DNA of 64,000 nucleotides from Pseudomonas bharatica CSV86. Its GTDB lineage: Bacteria; Pseudomonadota; Gammaproteobacteria; Pseudomonadales; Pseudomonadaceae. This document shows positions 43,663-52,560 of the stretch, piece after piece. A program made the translations under genes and the position numbers. Location of the stretch: contig NZ_AMWJ02000004.1 in NCBI RefSeq assembly GCF_000319305.2, forward strand, positions 186,001 to 250,000, read 5' to 3'. Numbering within the stretch: the stretch's first letter is position 1; each line of letters begins with the position of its first letter. A model generated the notes under the pieces. The model did not search any database. It was given only the letters and a program-made list of their open reading frames with translations, and was not told where the DNA came from.

Positions 43663-44390
43663 GCCGCATCCAGGGGCTTGCGTGCCACCACGTTGACCAG
43701 GGTTTCCTCGCGCTGGCCCGGCGGTGGCGGCTTGCGCAGGCCGAAGCGTTCGAGCAGGCCGAAGTCGCTGGAGCGGCTCCACCACAGGTACGGGTACGAG
43801 ACATTCTTCTCGCCGAACTCAAAGCCTTGCTCGCGCAGCATCTGCAGGTAGCCTTCCGCGCTCTTCTGCACATGCATCGGATGGCGGAACAGCCAGCGGA
43901 TCACCCAGGTATCGATATAGGCCTCGGTGGATTCGGCGAACAGCAGGTAGCCGCCGGGCTTGAGCACCCGCCAGAACTCGGCCAGGGCCTTTTCCTGCTC
44001 TACCAGGTGGTGGAAGGTCTGGTGGCAGAACAGCATATCGATGCTGGCGTCGGGGAATTGCAGGTTGGCGCAGTCGCTGCCCTTCAGTTCCACCTTCAGC
44101 CCCAGGTTCACCGCCTCGGCACCGCTCAGTTCCAGGCTGTGCGGGTCGGCATCGGTGCCGAGCAGCTTGCCCGGCCGGAATACCTGCTGCAGATGCTTGA
44201 ACGAGCGCCCCTGGCCGCAACCGACATCGAGCAGCACCGGCGCTTGCGGCGGCTCGCCATCGAACAGGCGGCGCAGGTCGTTGATCGCCACGCGCAGTAC
44301 ATGATGCTGCCAGGTATGGCTGCGCAGGAACCAGAAGCCGAACTTCGTTTCCTCGACATAGGTTTCGCTGAAAAAGCGCTGCTCGCTCAT
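43659..44390 (-). CDS. SAM-dependent methyltransferase of the aryl polyene locus
   Basis: This 243-residue class I methyltransferase has VLLDVGCGQGRSFKHL (near 52-67) for SAM, the acidic GTDADPHSL motif and FCHQTFHHLV further on. Aryl polyene loci usually encode a methyltransferase that places a methyl group on the aryl ring. A basic C-terminal part (RKPPPPGQREETLV) is present. It overlaps the FAD-oxidoreductase stop and the next gene's start by four bases each. The exact position methylated cannot be told from sequence. Confidence 0.85.
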   Translation of the reverse strand: MSEQRFFSETYVEETKFGFWFLRSHTWQHHVLRVAINDLRRLFDGEPPQAPVLLDVGCGQGRSFKHLQQVFRPGKLLGTDADPHSLELSGAEAVNLGLKVELKGSDCANLQFPDASIDMLFCHQTFHHLVEQEKALAEFWRVLKPGGYLLFAESTEAYIDTWVIRWLFRHPMHVQKSAEGYLQMLREQGFEFGEKNVSYPYLWWSRSSDFGLLERFGLRKPPPPGQREETLVNVVARKPLDAA

Positions 44391-45634
44391 GCCTCTTCCC
44401 TCGCGCAGATTTCCGCGAGCATGCGCAGGCGCCGCTTGGGTTCGCTGACGAAGGGGTTGCGTTCGTCCCAGGCATAGCCGGCGAGGATCGAGGCGATCAT
44501 GGCGCGGATCTCGGGCGAGGACCCGGGATGATAGATCACGTCCTGGAAGCTGCCGTTGTACCAGCCTTCGACATAGGCGCGGAAGGTGTCCACGCCACGC
44601 TTGAGCGGGGTGGCGAACTCGTGCTCCCAGTCCACCGCTTCGCCCTTGAGCTGACGGTCGAGCACGGCGGCGGCCATGCTCGACGAACGCATGGCGATGG
44701 TCACGCCCGAGGAGAACACCGGGTCAAGGAATTCCGCCGCGTTGCCGAGCAAGGCGAAGCCCGGGCCGTGCAGGGTTTTCACATTGGCCGAATAGCCGCC
44801 GATGGTCCGCGCTGGCGTGTCCCACACCGCCTTGGCCAGCACCTTCGCCAGGCTCGGGGTTTGCGCGACGAAGCCTTTCAGGCAGGCATCCAGGTCCTGC
44901 GGCGCGTCGGCGTAATGTTCGGCTGCGGCGACCACGCCGAGGGAGCAGCGGCCATCGCTGAAGGGGATGGTCCAGAACCAGATGTCCCGATGTTCCGGGT
45001 GGGTGGTGATGAGGATCTTGTTGCGGTCGAAGTGCGGATGGTCGATGCGGTCCTCGATATGGGTGAACACCGCCTGGCGTACCGGGAAGCTCGACGGTGC
45101 CTCCAGGTCCAGCAGGCGCGGCAGCACCCGGCCATAGCCGCTGGCATCGAGGACGAACTGCGCCTCTACCTGGTACTCGCTGCCATCCTCGCGCCGCACG
45201 CGCACCTGCGGGCGTTCACGCTCGAAGTCGGCAGCGATGATTTCCTCTTCGTAGCGGATCTCCACGCCCTGGGCCGCGGCTTCGTCGGCCAGCAGCTTGT
45301 CGAAGCGCGCGCGCTGGACCTGGAAGGTGCTCGGCCGGCCCTTGCTGAACGTCTGGCCGAAGTCGAAGGCGCTGTATTCCTCGCCCCAGGCGAAGGCCGC
45401 GCCGTTCTTGTACTGGAAGCCCGCCGCTTCGAGGGCGGGCAGCATGCCGGCTTCCTCGACGAAGTCGATGCAGTGCGACAACAGGCTCTCGCCGATGGAG
45501 AAGCGCGGGAACAGCTGGCGCTCGATGATCAGCACATCATGGCCCTTGCGCTTGAGCAGCGCGGCGGCGATAGCGCCGGACGGGCCGGCGCCGATGATCA
45601 GGACCTGGCGTTGTTGTACATCACTGGCGGGCAT
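44387..45634 (-). CDS. Flavin-dependent halogenase-like oxidoreductase
   Basis: This 415-residue flavoprotein has the FAD motif GAGPSG (15-20), FPRFSIGES (42-50) and LDASGYGRVLP (162-172). It has features of flavin-dependent halogenases: a lysine in QYKNGAAF (Lys76), the WxWxIP motif as WFWTIP (219-224), and the FLDPVFSSGV segment near residue 310. Typical monooxygenases of the fold lack WxWxIP. It could halogenate or hydroxylate the aryl head group. Its start overlaps the antiporter-like gene by 14 bases. Substrate and activity are not shown, and a partner flavin reductase is not in the window. Confidence 0.8.
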   Translation of the reverse strand: MPASDVQQRQVLIIGAGPSGAIAAALLKRKGHDVLIIERQLFPRFSIGESLLSHCIDFVEEAGMLPALEAAGFQYKNGAAFAWGEEYSAFDFGQTFSKGRPSTFQVQRARFDKLLADEAAAQGVEIRYEEEIIAADFERERPQVRVRREDGSEYQVEAQFVLDASGYGRVLPRLLDLEAPSSFPVRQAVFTHIEDRIDHPHFDRNKILITTHPEHRDIWFWTIPFSDGRCSLGVVAAAEHYADAPQDLDACLKGFVAQTPSLAKVLAKAVWDTPARTIGGYSANVKTLHGPGFALLGNAAEFLDPVFSSGVTIAMRSSSMAAAVLDRQLKGEAVDWEHEFATPLKRGVDTFRAYVEGWYNGSFQDVIYHPGSSPEIRAMIASILAGYAWDERNPFVSEPKRRLRMLAEICAREEA

Positions 45635-46781
45635 GGGGCCTCCTTGCCGTTGAAACGTTGAGAACTGGAAGACGGTGCAGCCCGGCGATGGCGGGCATCA
45701 GGGTGGCGATCAGGCTCATCAGCATCAGGGCGAAGTACAGCGCCGGGCTGATCAGCTGGTGTTGCAGCAGAAGATTGAGGAAGACGATTTCGCTCAGGCC
45801 GCGAATGTTCAGCAGCAGGTTTTCCCGCCAGCGGCTGGCGCCGGGGAACGACAGGCTGGCCCAGCGCAGGCCCAGCCAGTTGCCGGCCATCTTGCTGAGG
45901 ATCGGCAGCAGCACCAGCGCGCCCAGTTGCAGCAGGTCGAGGGACTGCAGCAGGTGGCCGAAGTCGATCTGGACGATGCCGAAGGTGAGGATCAGCGGGA
46001 TCGCCACGCCCTGTTGCAGGCGTTCGATCCACGCCGCCGGCAGTGGCAGGCGCAGCGGCAGCTTGAGCCAGGCCAGGCAGGCCATGTAGCCAATGCCCAG
46101 GATCAGCGCGTTGAGCTTGTAGTGCTCGGCGACGAACAGCAGGGCGAGAAACGCCAGGCCGAACAGCCACGGGCGGCGCAGCCCCAGCAGGTACAGCGGC
46201 AGCGGTGCGCAGGCGGCCAGCAGCGGCCAGGCCAGGCTCAGCGGATCCAGGCTGCCCTTGCCCAGGCCGAACAGCAGCCAGCACAGCACATCGATGCCGA
46301 TCGCCACCTGCATCAGGCGCCGGGTGGCCGCGGGTGGATAGCCGATATTGCGCAGGTACAGGTAGAGCACCGGCACGGCGGTAATGGCGAACACCAGGCC
46401 CAACGCCAGGGATGTCAGCCAGGGCTGCTCCGGCAGCAACAGGAAACCGCAGCCCAGGCCGCAGGCGAAGGGCACGAGGAAACTGGGCAGGGCGATCTTC
46501 AGGCTCTGGCGGTCGAGTTTCAGCTCGACGACATCGGACAGGATATGCCCCAGCAACAGGGCGAAGCTCAGGCCGTACAGGGTCTTCAGCCAGGCCGGCG
46601 CGATCAGTTGCGCGCCGCTGAGCTGCCAGTGCGGCTCGACCCACAACAGCATCAGCAGCGGCAGGCCGAGGGTCGCCAGCAGCAGGTGGCTGACGATGCT
46701 GATCAGGCCCAGGCGCCGGCCGATTTCGCCGGCGATCAGGAACAACGACAGGGCCAGGGCCCAGAACAGCATGACACTCAT
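45621..46781 (-). CDS. Cation/proton antiporter-like membrane protein
   Basis: This 386-residue protein has about 11-12 hydrophobic helices throughout and is a member of the Na+/H+ exchanger (CPA2/KefB-like) superfamily by pattern. Supporting segments are LALGLVFAITAVPVLYLYLR with a loop before the fifth helix, GIDVLCWLLFGLG at the ion-binding site, and RGLSEIVFLNLLL near the C-terminus. The usual adjacent Asp-Asp at the ion site is reduced to one acid (GID). There is no cytoplasmic TrkA-N domain. It lies between the MMPL exporter and the halogenase-like gene, overlapping both, so it is co-expressed with the pigment locus. Its role there is not known. Confidence 0.75.
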   Translation of the reverse strand: MSVMLFWALALSLFLIAGEIGRRLGLISIVSHLLLATLGLPLLMLLWVEPHWQLSGAQLIAPAWLKTLYGLSFALLLGHILSDVVELKLDRQSLKIALPSFLVPFACGLGCGFLLLPEQPWLTSLALGLVFAITAVPVLYLYLRNIGYPPAATRRLMQVAIGIDVLCWLLFGLGKGSLDPLSLAWPLLAACAPLPLYLLGLRRPWLFGLAFLALLFVAEHYKLNALILGIGYMACLAWLKLPLRLPLPAAWIERLQQGVAIPLILTFGIVQIDFGHLLQSLDLLQLGALVLLPILSKMAGNWLGLRWASLSFPGASRWRENLLLNIRGLSEIVFLNLLLQHQLISPALYFALMLMSLIATLMPAIAGLHRLPVLNVSTARRPHARQ

Positions 46782-49096
46782 GCCGACTTCTCCATGTGGC
46801 GCGGCGCGGCCCAGGGGGCCAGGGCAAAGCTGAAGGCCAGGCCGAGGCTCACGGCCAGGCCGAAATTGCTCACGGCAGGCGTACTCGAAGCTGCCAGCAG
46901 GCCGAACGACAGCCAGGTGGTGGTCGCCGCCAGCAGGGTGCCGAGCAGGCTTACCGCCGCGCCGCCGATCTGTTCGTGCATGAGGATCGCGTAATCGACG
47001 CTGATGGCCGTGACCAGCAGCAGGCCGAACAGGCTGAACAGGGTCAGGGGCTGGCCTAGCCAGCCGAGGCTGGCCAGGCTGCACAGCGCCGCCAGCAGGG
47101 GCAGGGCGACGATGCGCGCGGCGGCGCCGAAACCGAAGGGCAACACCAGCAGCACCACGATCAGCACGCAGGACAGCAGCTTCAATTCCGCCGCGCTGAC
47201 CTGGGTCGCGGCGAACAGCCGGTTCAGCTCGCCGAGGCGGTCCACCAGTTGTACACCGTCGAGGCCTTCGCTTTGTTGACGCAGCACAGCCGGATCGCTT
47301 GCGCCTTGCAGGCTGACCACGGCGGCGACGCCCGCTGCGTCCTTGCCCAGCCACAGCGAGCGCCAGGCCTCGCCCAGCGGGCCGGCCAGGACCTGGTCTA
47401 TATCGAGCACCGGCAGGGCGCGCAGGCGGGTCAGCTCGGCTTGCAGCGTTGCCTCCGGGACACCGCTCGCCAGCAGCGGCTGCCAGTGTTGCGGCAGGGC
47501 CTCCAGCGCCTGGCGCAAGCGGGCCTGCTCGGCACTGCTGGCGAGCAACTGGTTGAGCGCCATGTAGCCCTTGAGCTGACCACTGGCGACCTGGGCATCG
47601 AGGCGCTGGCCGAGGCTGGCAAGGCGCTCCAGCAACTGCGTTTCGTCAGTGCCACGCACCAGGTAGAACTGGCTGGTGGGCTGGTAACCGGTGATCCGCG
47701 CCACCGCCTTGGCCTCGTCCAGCAGTACCGGCGAGTTGCTGACCCACTGGCGGATATCGTTGCGGTTTTCCAGGTGCCACAGGCCGCCGGCACAGAAGGC
47801 CAGGAGCAGCACGCCCAGCACCGGCGTCGGCACCCGGCGCAGCAAGCGCAGGCGCAGGTCCACCAGGGTTTCGGCGATACGCAGCGGCCATTGCGCCGGT
47901 TGCAGGTCGATATTCTTCAACAGCGCCGGCAGCAGGCACACCGACCCCAGGTAGGCGCCGATCAGCCCGGCGGCGGAGAACGCGGCGATCTGGGTCAGGG
48001 CCGGGAATGGTGTGAAGCCCAGGGCCAGGTAGCCGATGCAGCTGGTGGCCAGGCTCAGGCTCAGGCCCGGCAGGGTCTTGCGCACCGCCTGCCAGGTGTT
48101 CCACGGGCGCAGGCTCCAGCTTTTCGAGAGGAAATGCAGCGGGTAGTCCACCGCCACGCCAATCAGGCTGGAGCCCAGCACCAGGGTCATTACATGCATC
48201 TGGCCGAACAGGGCGATGCAGGCGGTGGCGCCGAACAGCATGCCCACCAGCACCGGGACGAAGGCCAGCAGCACGCGGAACCTGCGGAAGGTGAGCAACA
48301 GCAGGAGCAGGATGCCGAGCGTCGCGCCGCCGCCGATCCAGGTCATTTCCCGGCTGGCCTGGCGCTGGCCGTCGGCGGCGTAGAGCAGGCCGCTGGCCGC
48401 GAGCAGTTGCGCGCCCTGCGCGGCGGCCTGGTCACGGGACTGCTGCAACAGCTCGGCGACCCGCAACGGCAGCTTCATGTCGAAGGCATTGCCCTCGGTG
48501 CGGGCGCGCAGCAGCACCCAGTATCTGTCGTCGGCCTTGGCCAGCAGCACGCCGCTGGCGGTATCCAGTTCGACGGACGCGGGGCGCGGCTGGCTGTTCT
48601 GGATGCGCCCGGTCAGGCCCAGCCAATCGTCCTGGCTGGACACCAGGCTGAAACCGGCGAAGGGATCGAACAGGCTTTGCAGGCGTTGCTGGATAAAGGC
48701 GTCGGGGGTCTCGACCAGGCTATCGCGGTCGGCCTTGGCGAGCATCGCCAGACGGCCTTGCAGCAGTTGTTCGCGTACCGCCTGCAGGTCGGTTTGCAGG
48801 CTCCATTGGACCTTTTCGAACAGGCCGCTGGCTTGCCATTCCTTGCCCAACTGCTCGGCCATTACGATGGCCTTATCGCGCTCGGCATGCCCCACCAGCA
48901 CCAGCATTTCGCGGTTCAGCGGCTCCTGCATGCGCTGCTCTGCGCGCTTGACCAGCGGGTCTTCGGTGGCACCCGGGACCAGGGTCATCAGGTCCGCCGA
49001 CAAGGCCGGGCCGCGCGTCCACTGCCAGCTGGCCAGGGCCATGACCCCGACCAGCAAGAACAGGAACAGACGCGGCAGCAGGCGCTCAATCGACAA
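46778..49096 (-). CDS. MMPL/RND-family exporter of the aryl polyene locus
   Basis: This 772-residue protein has an N-terminal membrane helix, a large periplasmic loop (about 30-240), five to six helices, a second periplasmic loop and a second helix set (about 645-765). This is the two-repeat layout of MMPL/RND exporters. It has the motif GSSLIGVAVDYPLHFL in helix 4 and TAISVDYAILMHEQ in the second repeat, where Asp of the VDY motif takes part in proton relay. In aryl polyene loci an MMPL protein moves the lipid-linked product across or out of the inner membrane. It is coupled to LolA-like and antiporter genes by overlaps. Confidence 0.9.
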   Translation of the reverse strand: MSIERLLPRLFLFLLVGVMALASWQWTRGPALSADLMTLVPGATEDPLVKRAEQRMQEPLNREMLVLVGHAERDKAIVMAEQLGKEWQASGLFEKVQWSLQTDLQAVREQLLQGRLAMLAKADRDSLVETPDAFIQQRLQSLFDPFAGFSLVSSQDDWLGLTGRIQNSQPRPASVELDTASGVLLAKADDRYWVLLRARTEGNAFDMKLPLRVAELLQQSRDQAAAQGAQLLAASGLLYAADGQRQASREMTWIGGGATLGILLLLLLTFRRFRVLLAFVPVLVGMLFGATACIALFGQMHVMTLVLGSSLIGVAVDYPLHFLSKSWSLRPWNTWQAVRKTLPGLSLSLATSCIGYLALGFTPFPALTQIAAFSAAGLIGAYLGSVCLLPALLKNIDLQPAQWPLRIAETLVDLRLRLLRRVPTPVLGVLLLAFCAGGLWHLENRNDIRQWVSNSPVLLDEAKAVARITGYQPTSQFYLVRGTDETQLLERLASLGQRLDAQVASGQLKGYMALNQLLASSAEQARLRQALEALPQHWQPLLASGVPEATLQAELTRLRALPVLDIDQVLAGPLGEAWRSLWLGKDAAGVAAVVSLQGASDPAVLRQQSEGLDGVQLVDRLGELNRLFAATQVSAAELKLLSCVLIVVLLVLPFGFGAAARIVALPLLAALCSLASLGWLGQPLTLFSLFGLLLVTAISVDYAILMHEQIGGAAVSLLGTLLAATTTWLSFGLLAASSTPAVSNFGLAVSLGLAFSFALAPWAAPRHMEKSA

Positions 49097-49682
49097 GGTC
49101 GTGGCGCTCCGCGTCGGTCAGCGTAGTGCTGGTGCTGGACGGCATGCGCAGCACGGTGCTGTCGCCCTGGGTTTCCAGCAGCTCGATACGGTCGACGAAC
49201 TGGCCGCCGTGGATCTCGATGCCGGTAAAGATCTGCTTGAGCACCAGCGAACGCGGGGTCAGGCGCAGTTGCCAGGCCCTGGCGTCGCCTTGCAGGGCCA
49301 GTTCGAAGTCGCGCTCCAGGCCGCTGCTGTCGCCCTGCAGCACCGCAAAGAACAGCTTGTTCTGCTCGGTGCCGGCCGTGCGCGTGGGGATGACCTGCCA
49401 GCCGGCGGCATCGCGACGGGCTATGCCGGAGGCATTGAGGCGGTAATCCTGTTTCAGCGGGCTTTGCAGCAACCACAGCAGGCCGTGGTCGCGGGCCAGC
49501 ACGAACTGGCCAGTGCTGACCAGCGGCTGGGGCAGTGCGCGCAGGTGCTTTTCCTGGATGAACGGGCCCTTGATCACCTCCGGCTCGCTCAACTGCTTGC
49601 GCAGGTCTTCCAGGCCGAAGGCATGGGCCAGGCCGCAGCACAGCATCAGGCCGAGGGCCAGCAGCAGGCGGTTGCGTTTCAT
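49086..49682 (-). CDS. LolA-like periplasmic carrier
   Basis: The 198-residue product has a signal peptide (MKRNRLLLALGLMLCCGLAHA, about 21 residues). The mature part is of the LolA fold: FGLEDLRKQLSEPEVIKGPFIQEKHLRALPQPLVSTG, LLQSPLKQDYRLNASGI and LTPRSLVLKQIFTGIEIHG. LolA carries lipoproteins from the inner to the outer membrane; in these loci the paralogue probably carries the pigment lipid or a lipoprotein made by it. The ATG at 49682 is the only one that gives a signal peptide. It overlaps its neighbours at both ends. Confidence 0.85.
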   Translation of the reverse strand: MKRNRLLLALGLMLCCGLAHAFGLEDLRKQLSEPEVIKGPFIQEKHLRALPQPLVSTGQFVLARDHGLLWLLQSPLKQDYRLNASGIARRDAAGWQVIPTRTAGTEQNKLFFAVLQGDSSGLERDFELALQGDARAWQLRLTPRSLVLKQIFTGIEIHGGQFVDRIELLETQGDSTVLRMPSSTSTTLTDAERHDLVD

Positions 49683-50104
49683 GGCAGCACCTTCTGCACG
49701 GCGTCGAGCATCACCTGCGGCGAGGCCAGCTGCATCTCGCGGCTGGCGATATGCACGGCCACCTGCACCGTGCTGGCCCGGGTCATGCGCTCGCCGGTGA
49801 CGGCGTCGCTGATCAGGTAGTTGATCTTCAGGCGGTTTTCCCACTCCACCAGGCTGGCCCGCACCTTCAGGCGCTGGCCGAAGGTGGCGCCGCGCATGTA
49901 GCGCAGTTGCAGGTCGATCACCGGCCAGGCGTAGCCGGAGTCCTGCATCTGCACGTAGTTATGGCCCAGATGATCGAGCAGGGCGCAGCGCGCCACTTCC
50001 AGGTACTTCACGTAGTGCCCGTGCCAGACCACCAGCATGCTGTCGACATCGAAGAACGGCACCAGCACTTCGCTATCGACGTGGAGAACACCCTGACTAC
50101 GCAT
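49679..50104 (-). CDS. Acyl-CoA/ACP thioesterase (4HBT-type)
   Basis: This 141-residue hot-dog protein has the 4-hydroxybenzoyl-CoA thioesterase pattern: VPFFDVDSMLVVWHGHYVKYLEVAR, in which Asp20 or Asp22 and the nearby His are the candidate catalytic residues, followed by LRYMRGATFGQRLKVRASLVEW. In aryl polyene loci a thioesterase of this type (ApeK) can release or edit the chain or starter. It overlaps the ammonia-lyase stop by eight bases and the LolA-like gene by four. Confidence 0.85.
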   Translation of the reverse strand: MRSQGVLHVDSEVLVPFFDVDSMLVVWHGHYVKYLEVARCALLDHLGHNYVQMQDSGYAWPVIDLQLRYMRGATFGQRLKVRASLVEWENRLKINYLISDAVTGERMTRASTVQVAVHIASREMQLASPQVMLDAVQKVLP

Positions 50105-51641
50105 GGAGCCTCCAGTGTTGCTGGGCGATGCGTTGCAGGCAGTGGCGCAGGTCGCTTTCCAGGGCGCGGTCCTCGATCACCGGGGCGAAGTCGTCGAGCA
50201 GGGCGCGGTGCATGGCGTCCAGCGCCGGCGGCAGGGGCCGGGCATCCGCTTCGCGGCCGCGCAGCCAGACGCCCTGGTTGGCGGCCAGCAGGGTGGCGGC
50301 GGCGACCTGTTCGGTAAGCTCCAGTACGCGCAGGGCATCGCGGGCGGCAATGGTGCCCATGCTGACCTTGTCCTGGTTGTGGCATTCGGTGGAGCGCGAG
50401 AACACGCTGGCCGGCAGGGTATTTTTCAGGGCCTCGGCGGTCCAGGCGCTGGCGCCGATCTGCACGGCCTTGAAGCCATGATTGATCATGGCGCGGTCGG
50501 CCGGGGCGCCGGACAGGTTGCTCGGCAGGCCGTGGTTGTAGCGCACGTCCACCAGCAGGGCGAGCTGGCGGTCGAGCAGGTCGGCAACGTTGGCCACCAG
50601 GTTCTTCAGGCTGTCCATGGCAAAGGCGATATGACCGCCGTAGAAGTGGCCACCATGCAGGACGCGCTCGGCATCGCCGTCGATGATCGGGTTGTCGTTG
50701 GCGCTGTTCAGTTCGGTCTCGATGAAACCGCGCAGCCAGCCCAGGCTGTCGGCCAGTACCCCGAGCACGTGCGGCGCGCAGCGCAGCGAGTAGCGGTCCT
50801 GCAGGCGGTGCAGGGGCGCGGTCGGCGCGTCGATCGCCAGGTCCTGGCGCAGCCAGGCGGCAACCTGGGTCTGGCCCGGGTGCGGCTTGGCAGCGAACAG
50901 GCGCTCGTCGAAGTGCTCCGGGTTGCCTTGCAGGGCAACCACGTTGAGCGCGGTGATCCGCGTGGCGAGCTTGAGCAGATAGTCGGCGCGGGTCCAGGCC
51001 AGGCAGGCCAGGCCGGTCATTACGGCGGTGCCGTTCATCAATGCCAGGGCTTCCTTCGGCCGCAGCACCAGCGGCGCCCAGCCCAGCTCGCGGTGTACGT
51101 CGGCGGACAGGCGGCGTTCGCCGCGATACAGCACTTCGCGTTCGCCGGACAGGGTCGCGGCCACGTAGGACAGCGGCGTCAGGTCACCGCTGGCGCCCAC
51201 CGAGCCTTCTTCCGGAACCACCGGCAGGATGTCGTGGGCGATAAAGGCATGCAGGCGCTCCAGCAACTCGACCCGCACCCCGGACACCCCGTGGCACAGC
51301 GACTGCAAGCGCGCCGCCAGCAGGGCGCGGGTGGACGGAGCGTCGAAGACCCGGCCCAGGCCGCAACCGTGGAAGGTGAACAAGTGCCTGGGCAGCGCCT
51401 CGACATGCTCCAGCGGCACCGCGACCACGCAGGAGTCGCCGTAGCCGGTGGTCACCCCGTAGATCACCCCTTCCTTGTCCAGCAGCGTATCGAGGAACTG
51501 CGCACCCCGGGCGATGCGCGCGCGGTAGTCGGCATCGTCCTGCAGGCGGGTTGCGGCCTTGCCGTGGGCCAGGGCATGGATGGCTTCGATCGAGAGCGGC
51601 GACTCGCCGAAGGTAACGGACTCACGCGGTTGCATCGTCAT
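50097..51641 (-). CDS. Aromatic amino acid ammonia-lyase (HAL/PAL/TAL family)
   Basis: This 514-residue protein is an MIO-type lyase, with the self-cyclising Ala150-Ser151-Gly152 (VGASGDLTPLSYVA), Tyr61 in YGVTTGYG and the family's QDKVSMGTIAARDALR segment. The substrate-selecting pair is Phe90-His91 (HLFTFHGCG). It is neither Ser-His of histidine lyases, His-Leu of tyrosine lyases nor Phe-Leu of phenylalanine lyases, so the amino acid cannot be assigned. It may make an arylpropenoate starter for the polyene. The start is uncertain between ATG at 51641 and 51635; both overlap the acyltransferase gene. Confidence 0.88.
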   Translation of the reverse strand: MTMQPRESVTFGESPLSIEAIHALAHGKAATRLQDDADYRARIARGAQFLDTLLDKEGVIYGVTTGYGDSCVVAVPLEHVEALPRHLFTFHGCGLGRVFDAPSTRALLAARLQSLCHGVSGVRVELLERLHAFIAHDILPVVPEEGSVGASGDLTPLSYVAATLSGEREVLYRGERRLSADVHRELGWAPLVLRPKEALALMNGTAVMTGLACLAWTRADYLLKLATRITALNVVALQGNPEHFDERLFAAKPHPGQTQVAAWLRQDLAIDAPTAPLHRLQDRYSLRCAPHVLGVLADSLGWLRGFIETELNSANDNPIIDGDAERVLHGGHFYGGHIAFAMDSLKNLVANVADLLDRQLALLVDVRYNHGLPSNLSGAPADRAMINHGFKAVQIGASAWTAEALKNTLPASVFSRSTECHNQDKVSMGTIAARDALRVLELTEQVAAATLLAANQGVWLRGREADARPLPPALDAMHRALLDDFAPVIEDRALESDLRHCLQRIAQQHWRLHA

Positions 51642-52560
51642 CGGTCTTCCAGAAGGGGTAGAAGTTGAACCATTGCTGCGGGGCTTGCAGGCAGTAATGG
51701 CCGAGCCGCTCGGCGTAGCGCGCGGCATGTTCGGCGATCACCTGGTCGCGCTGGCTGCGGCGCCATTCCACGGCGGCGGCGAAGGGTTCGAGGGTTACCT
51801 GGTAGCGGCCCTGGCGTTTCAGGCAGAACAGCAGGTTGACCGGGCATTTGAGCAGCCCGGCCAGCAGCCACGGGCCTTGCGGGAACTTCGCCGGATGACC
51901 GAGAAAGTCCACGGTCACGGTGCGCCCGCCATGCAGCGGTACGCGGTCGCCGGCGATCGCCAGCCATTCGCCGCGCTCCAGGCGCTGGCTGAGCTGGAGC
52001 ATGGTCGCCGGGTCCAGCTCGCTGACCTGGATCAGGCGCAGGTGCGTGGCCCCGGCCTCGCCCAGCAGGCGGTTGAAGCGCTCGGCGTGGCGGGTATGGA
52101 CCAGCACGTTCATGGTCACCTGCTGGCCCATTTCGGCCAGGGCCCGGCACACTTCGAGGTTGCCCAGGTGCGCGCCCACCAGCATCTGACCGCGCTCGGC
52201 GCGCAACTGGCCGTGCAGTTGGCCGGGGTCGTTGATCTCGATCCGGTCCAGGCCGAGCCTGCCGTTCCACACATCGAGCTTGTCCAGCAGCGCGTCGGCG
52301 AAGGCCATGAACTGGCCGAACACGCGAGCGGTGGTGGGGCGCAACGCTGGCTGGCCGCTCCACTCGGCGAGGTTGTGCTGGTAGGTCCGCGCCGCCTCGC
52401 GGGCACGCCGGCCGAAAAGGAAGAAGTACAGGACGATGCCGTACAGCACCGGGCTCAGCAGCCGGCGGCCGAGCAGCCTGACGCCGAAGGCGGTGAGCTT
52501 CATCAGCAGGAAGCTGCCGCGTTCTTCGTGGGCCGCCCAGTGTTTTTCCTGCTGGTTCAT
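51622..52560 (-). CDS. LpxL-like lipid acyltransferase of the aryl polyene locus
   Basis: This 312-residue protein has a basic amphipathic or membrane-associated N-terminus and the LpxL/LpxM family HX4E motif in VGAHLGNLEVCRALAEM. It has the DRVPLHGGRTVTVDFLG segment, which resembles the D-box region, and FPQGPWLLA further on. In LpxL enzymes the His and Glu act in acyl transfer to lipid A. Here the acyl donor or acceptor is probably the aryl polyene lipid. The start at 52560 gives the N-terminus NQQEKHWAAHEERGSFLLMK and overlaps the glycosyltransferase gene by four bases. Confidence 0.85.
   Translation of the reverse strand: MNQQEKHWAAHEERGSFLLMKLTAFGVRLLGRRLLSPVLYGIVLYFFLFGRRAREAARTYQHNLAEWSGQPALRPTTARVFGQFMAFADALLDKLDVWNGRLGLDRIEINDPGQLHGQLRAERGQMLVGAHLGNLEVCRALAEMGQQVTMNVLVHTRHAERFNRLLGEAGATHLRLIQVSELDPATMLQLSQRLERGEWLAIAGDRVPLHGGRTVTVDFLGHPAKFPQGPWLLAGLLKCPVNLLFCLKRQGRYQVTLEPFAAAVEWRRSQRDQVIAEHAARYAERLGHYCLQAPQQWFNFYPFWKTDDDATA

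Noticed and set aside
50097..51641. Histidine utilisation gene hutH
   Set aside because: No hutU, hutI or other hut genes are near, the Ser-His selecting pair is missing, and the gene is embedded in the polyene operon.
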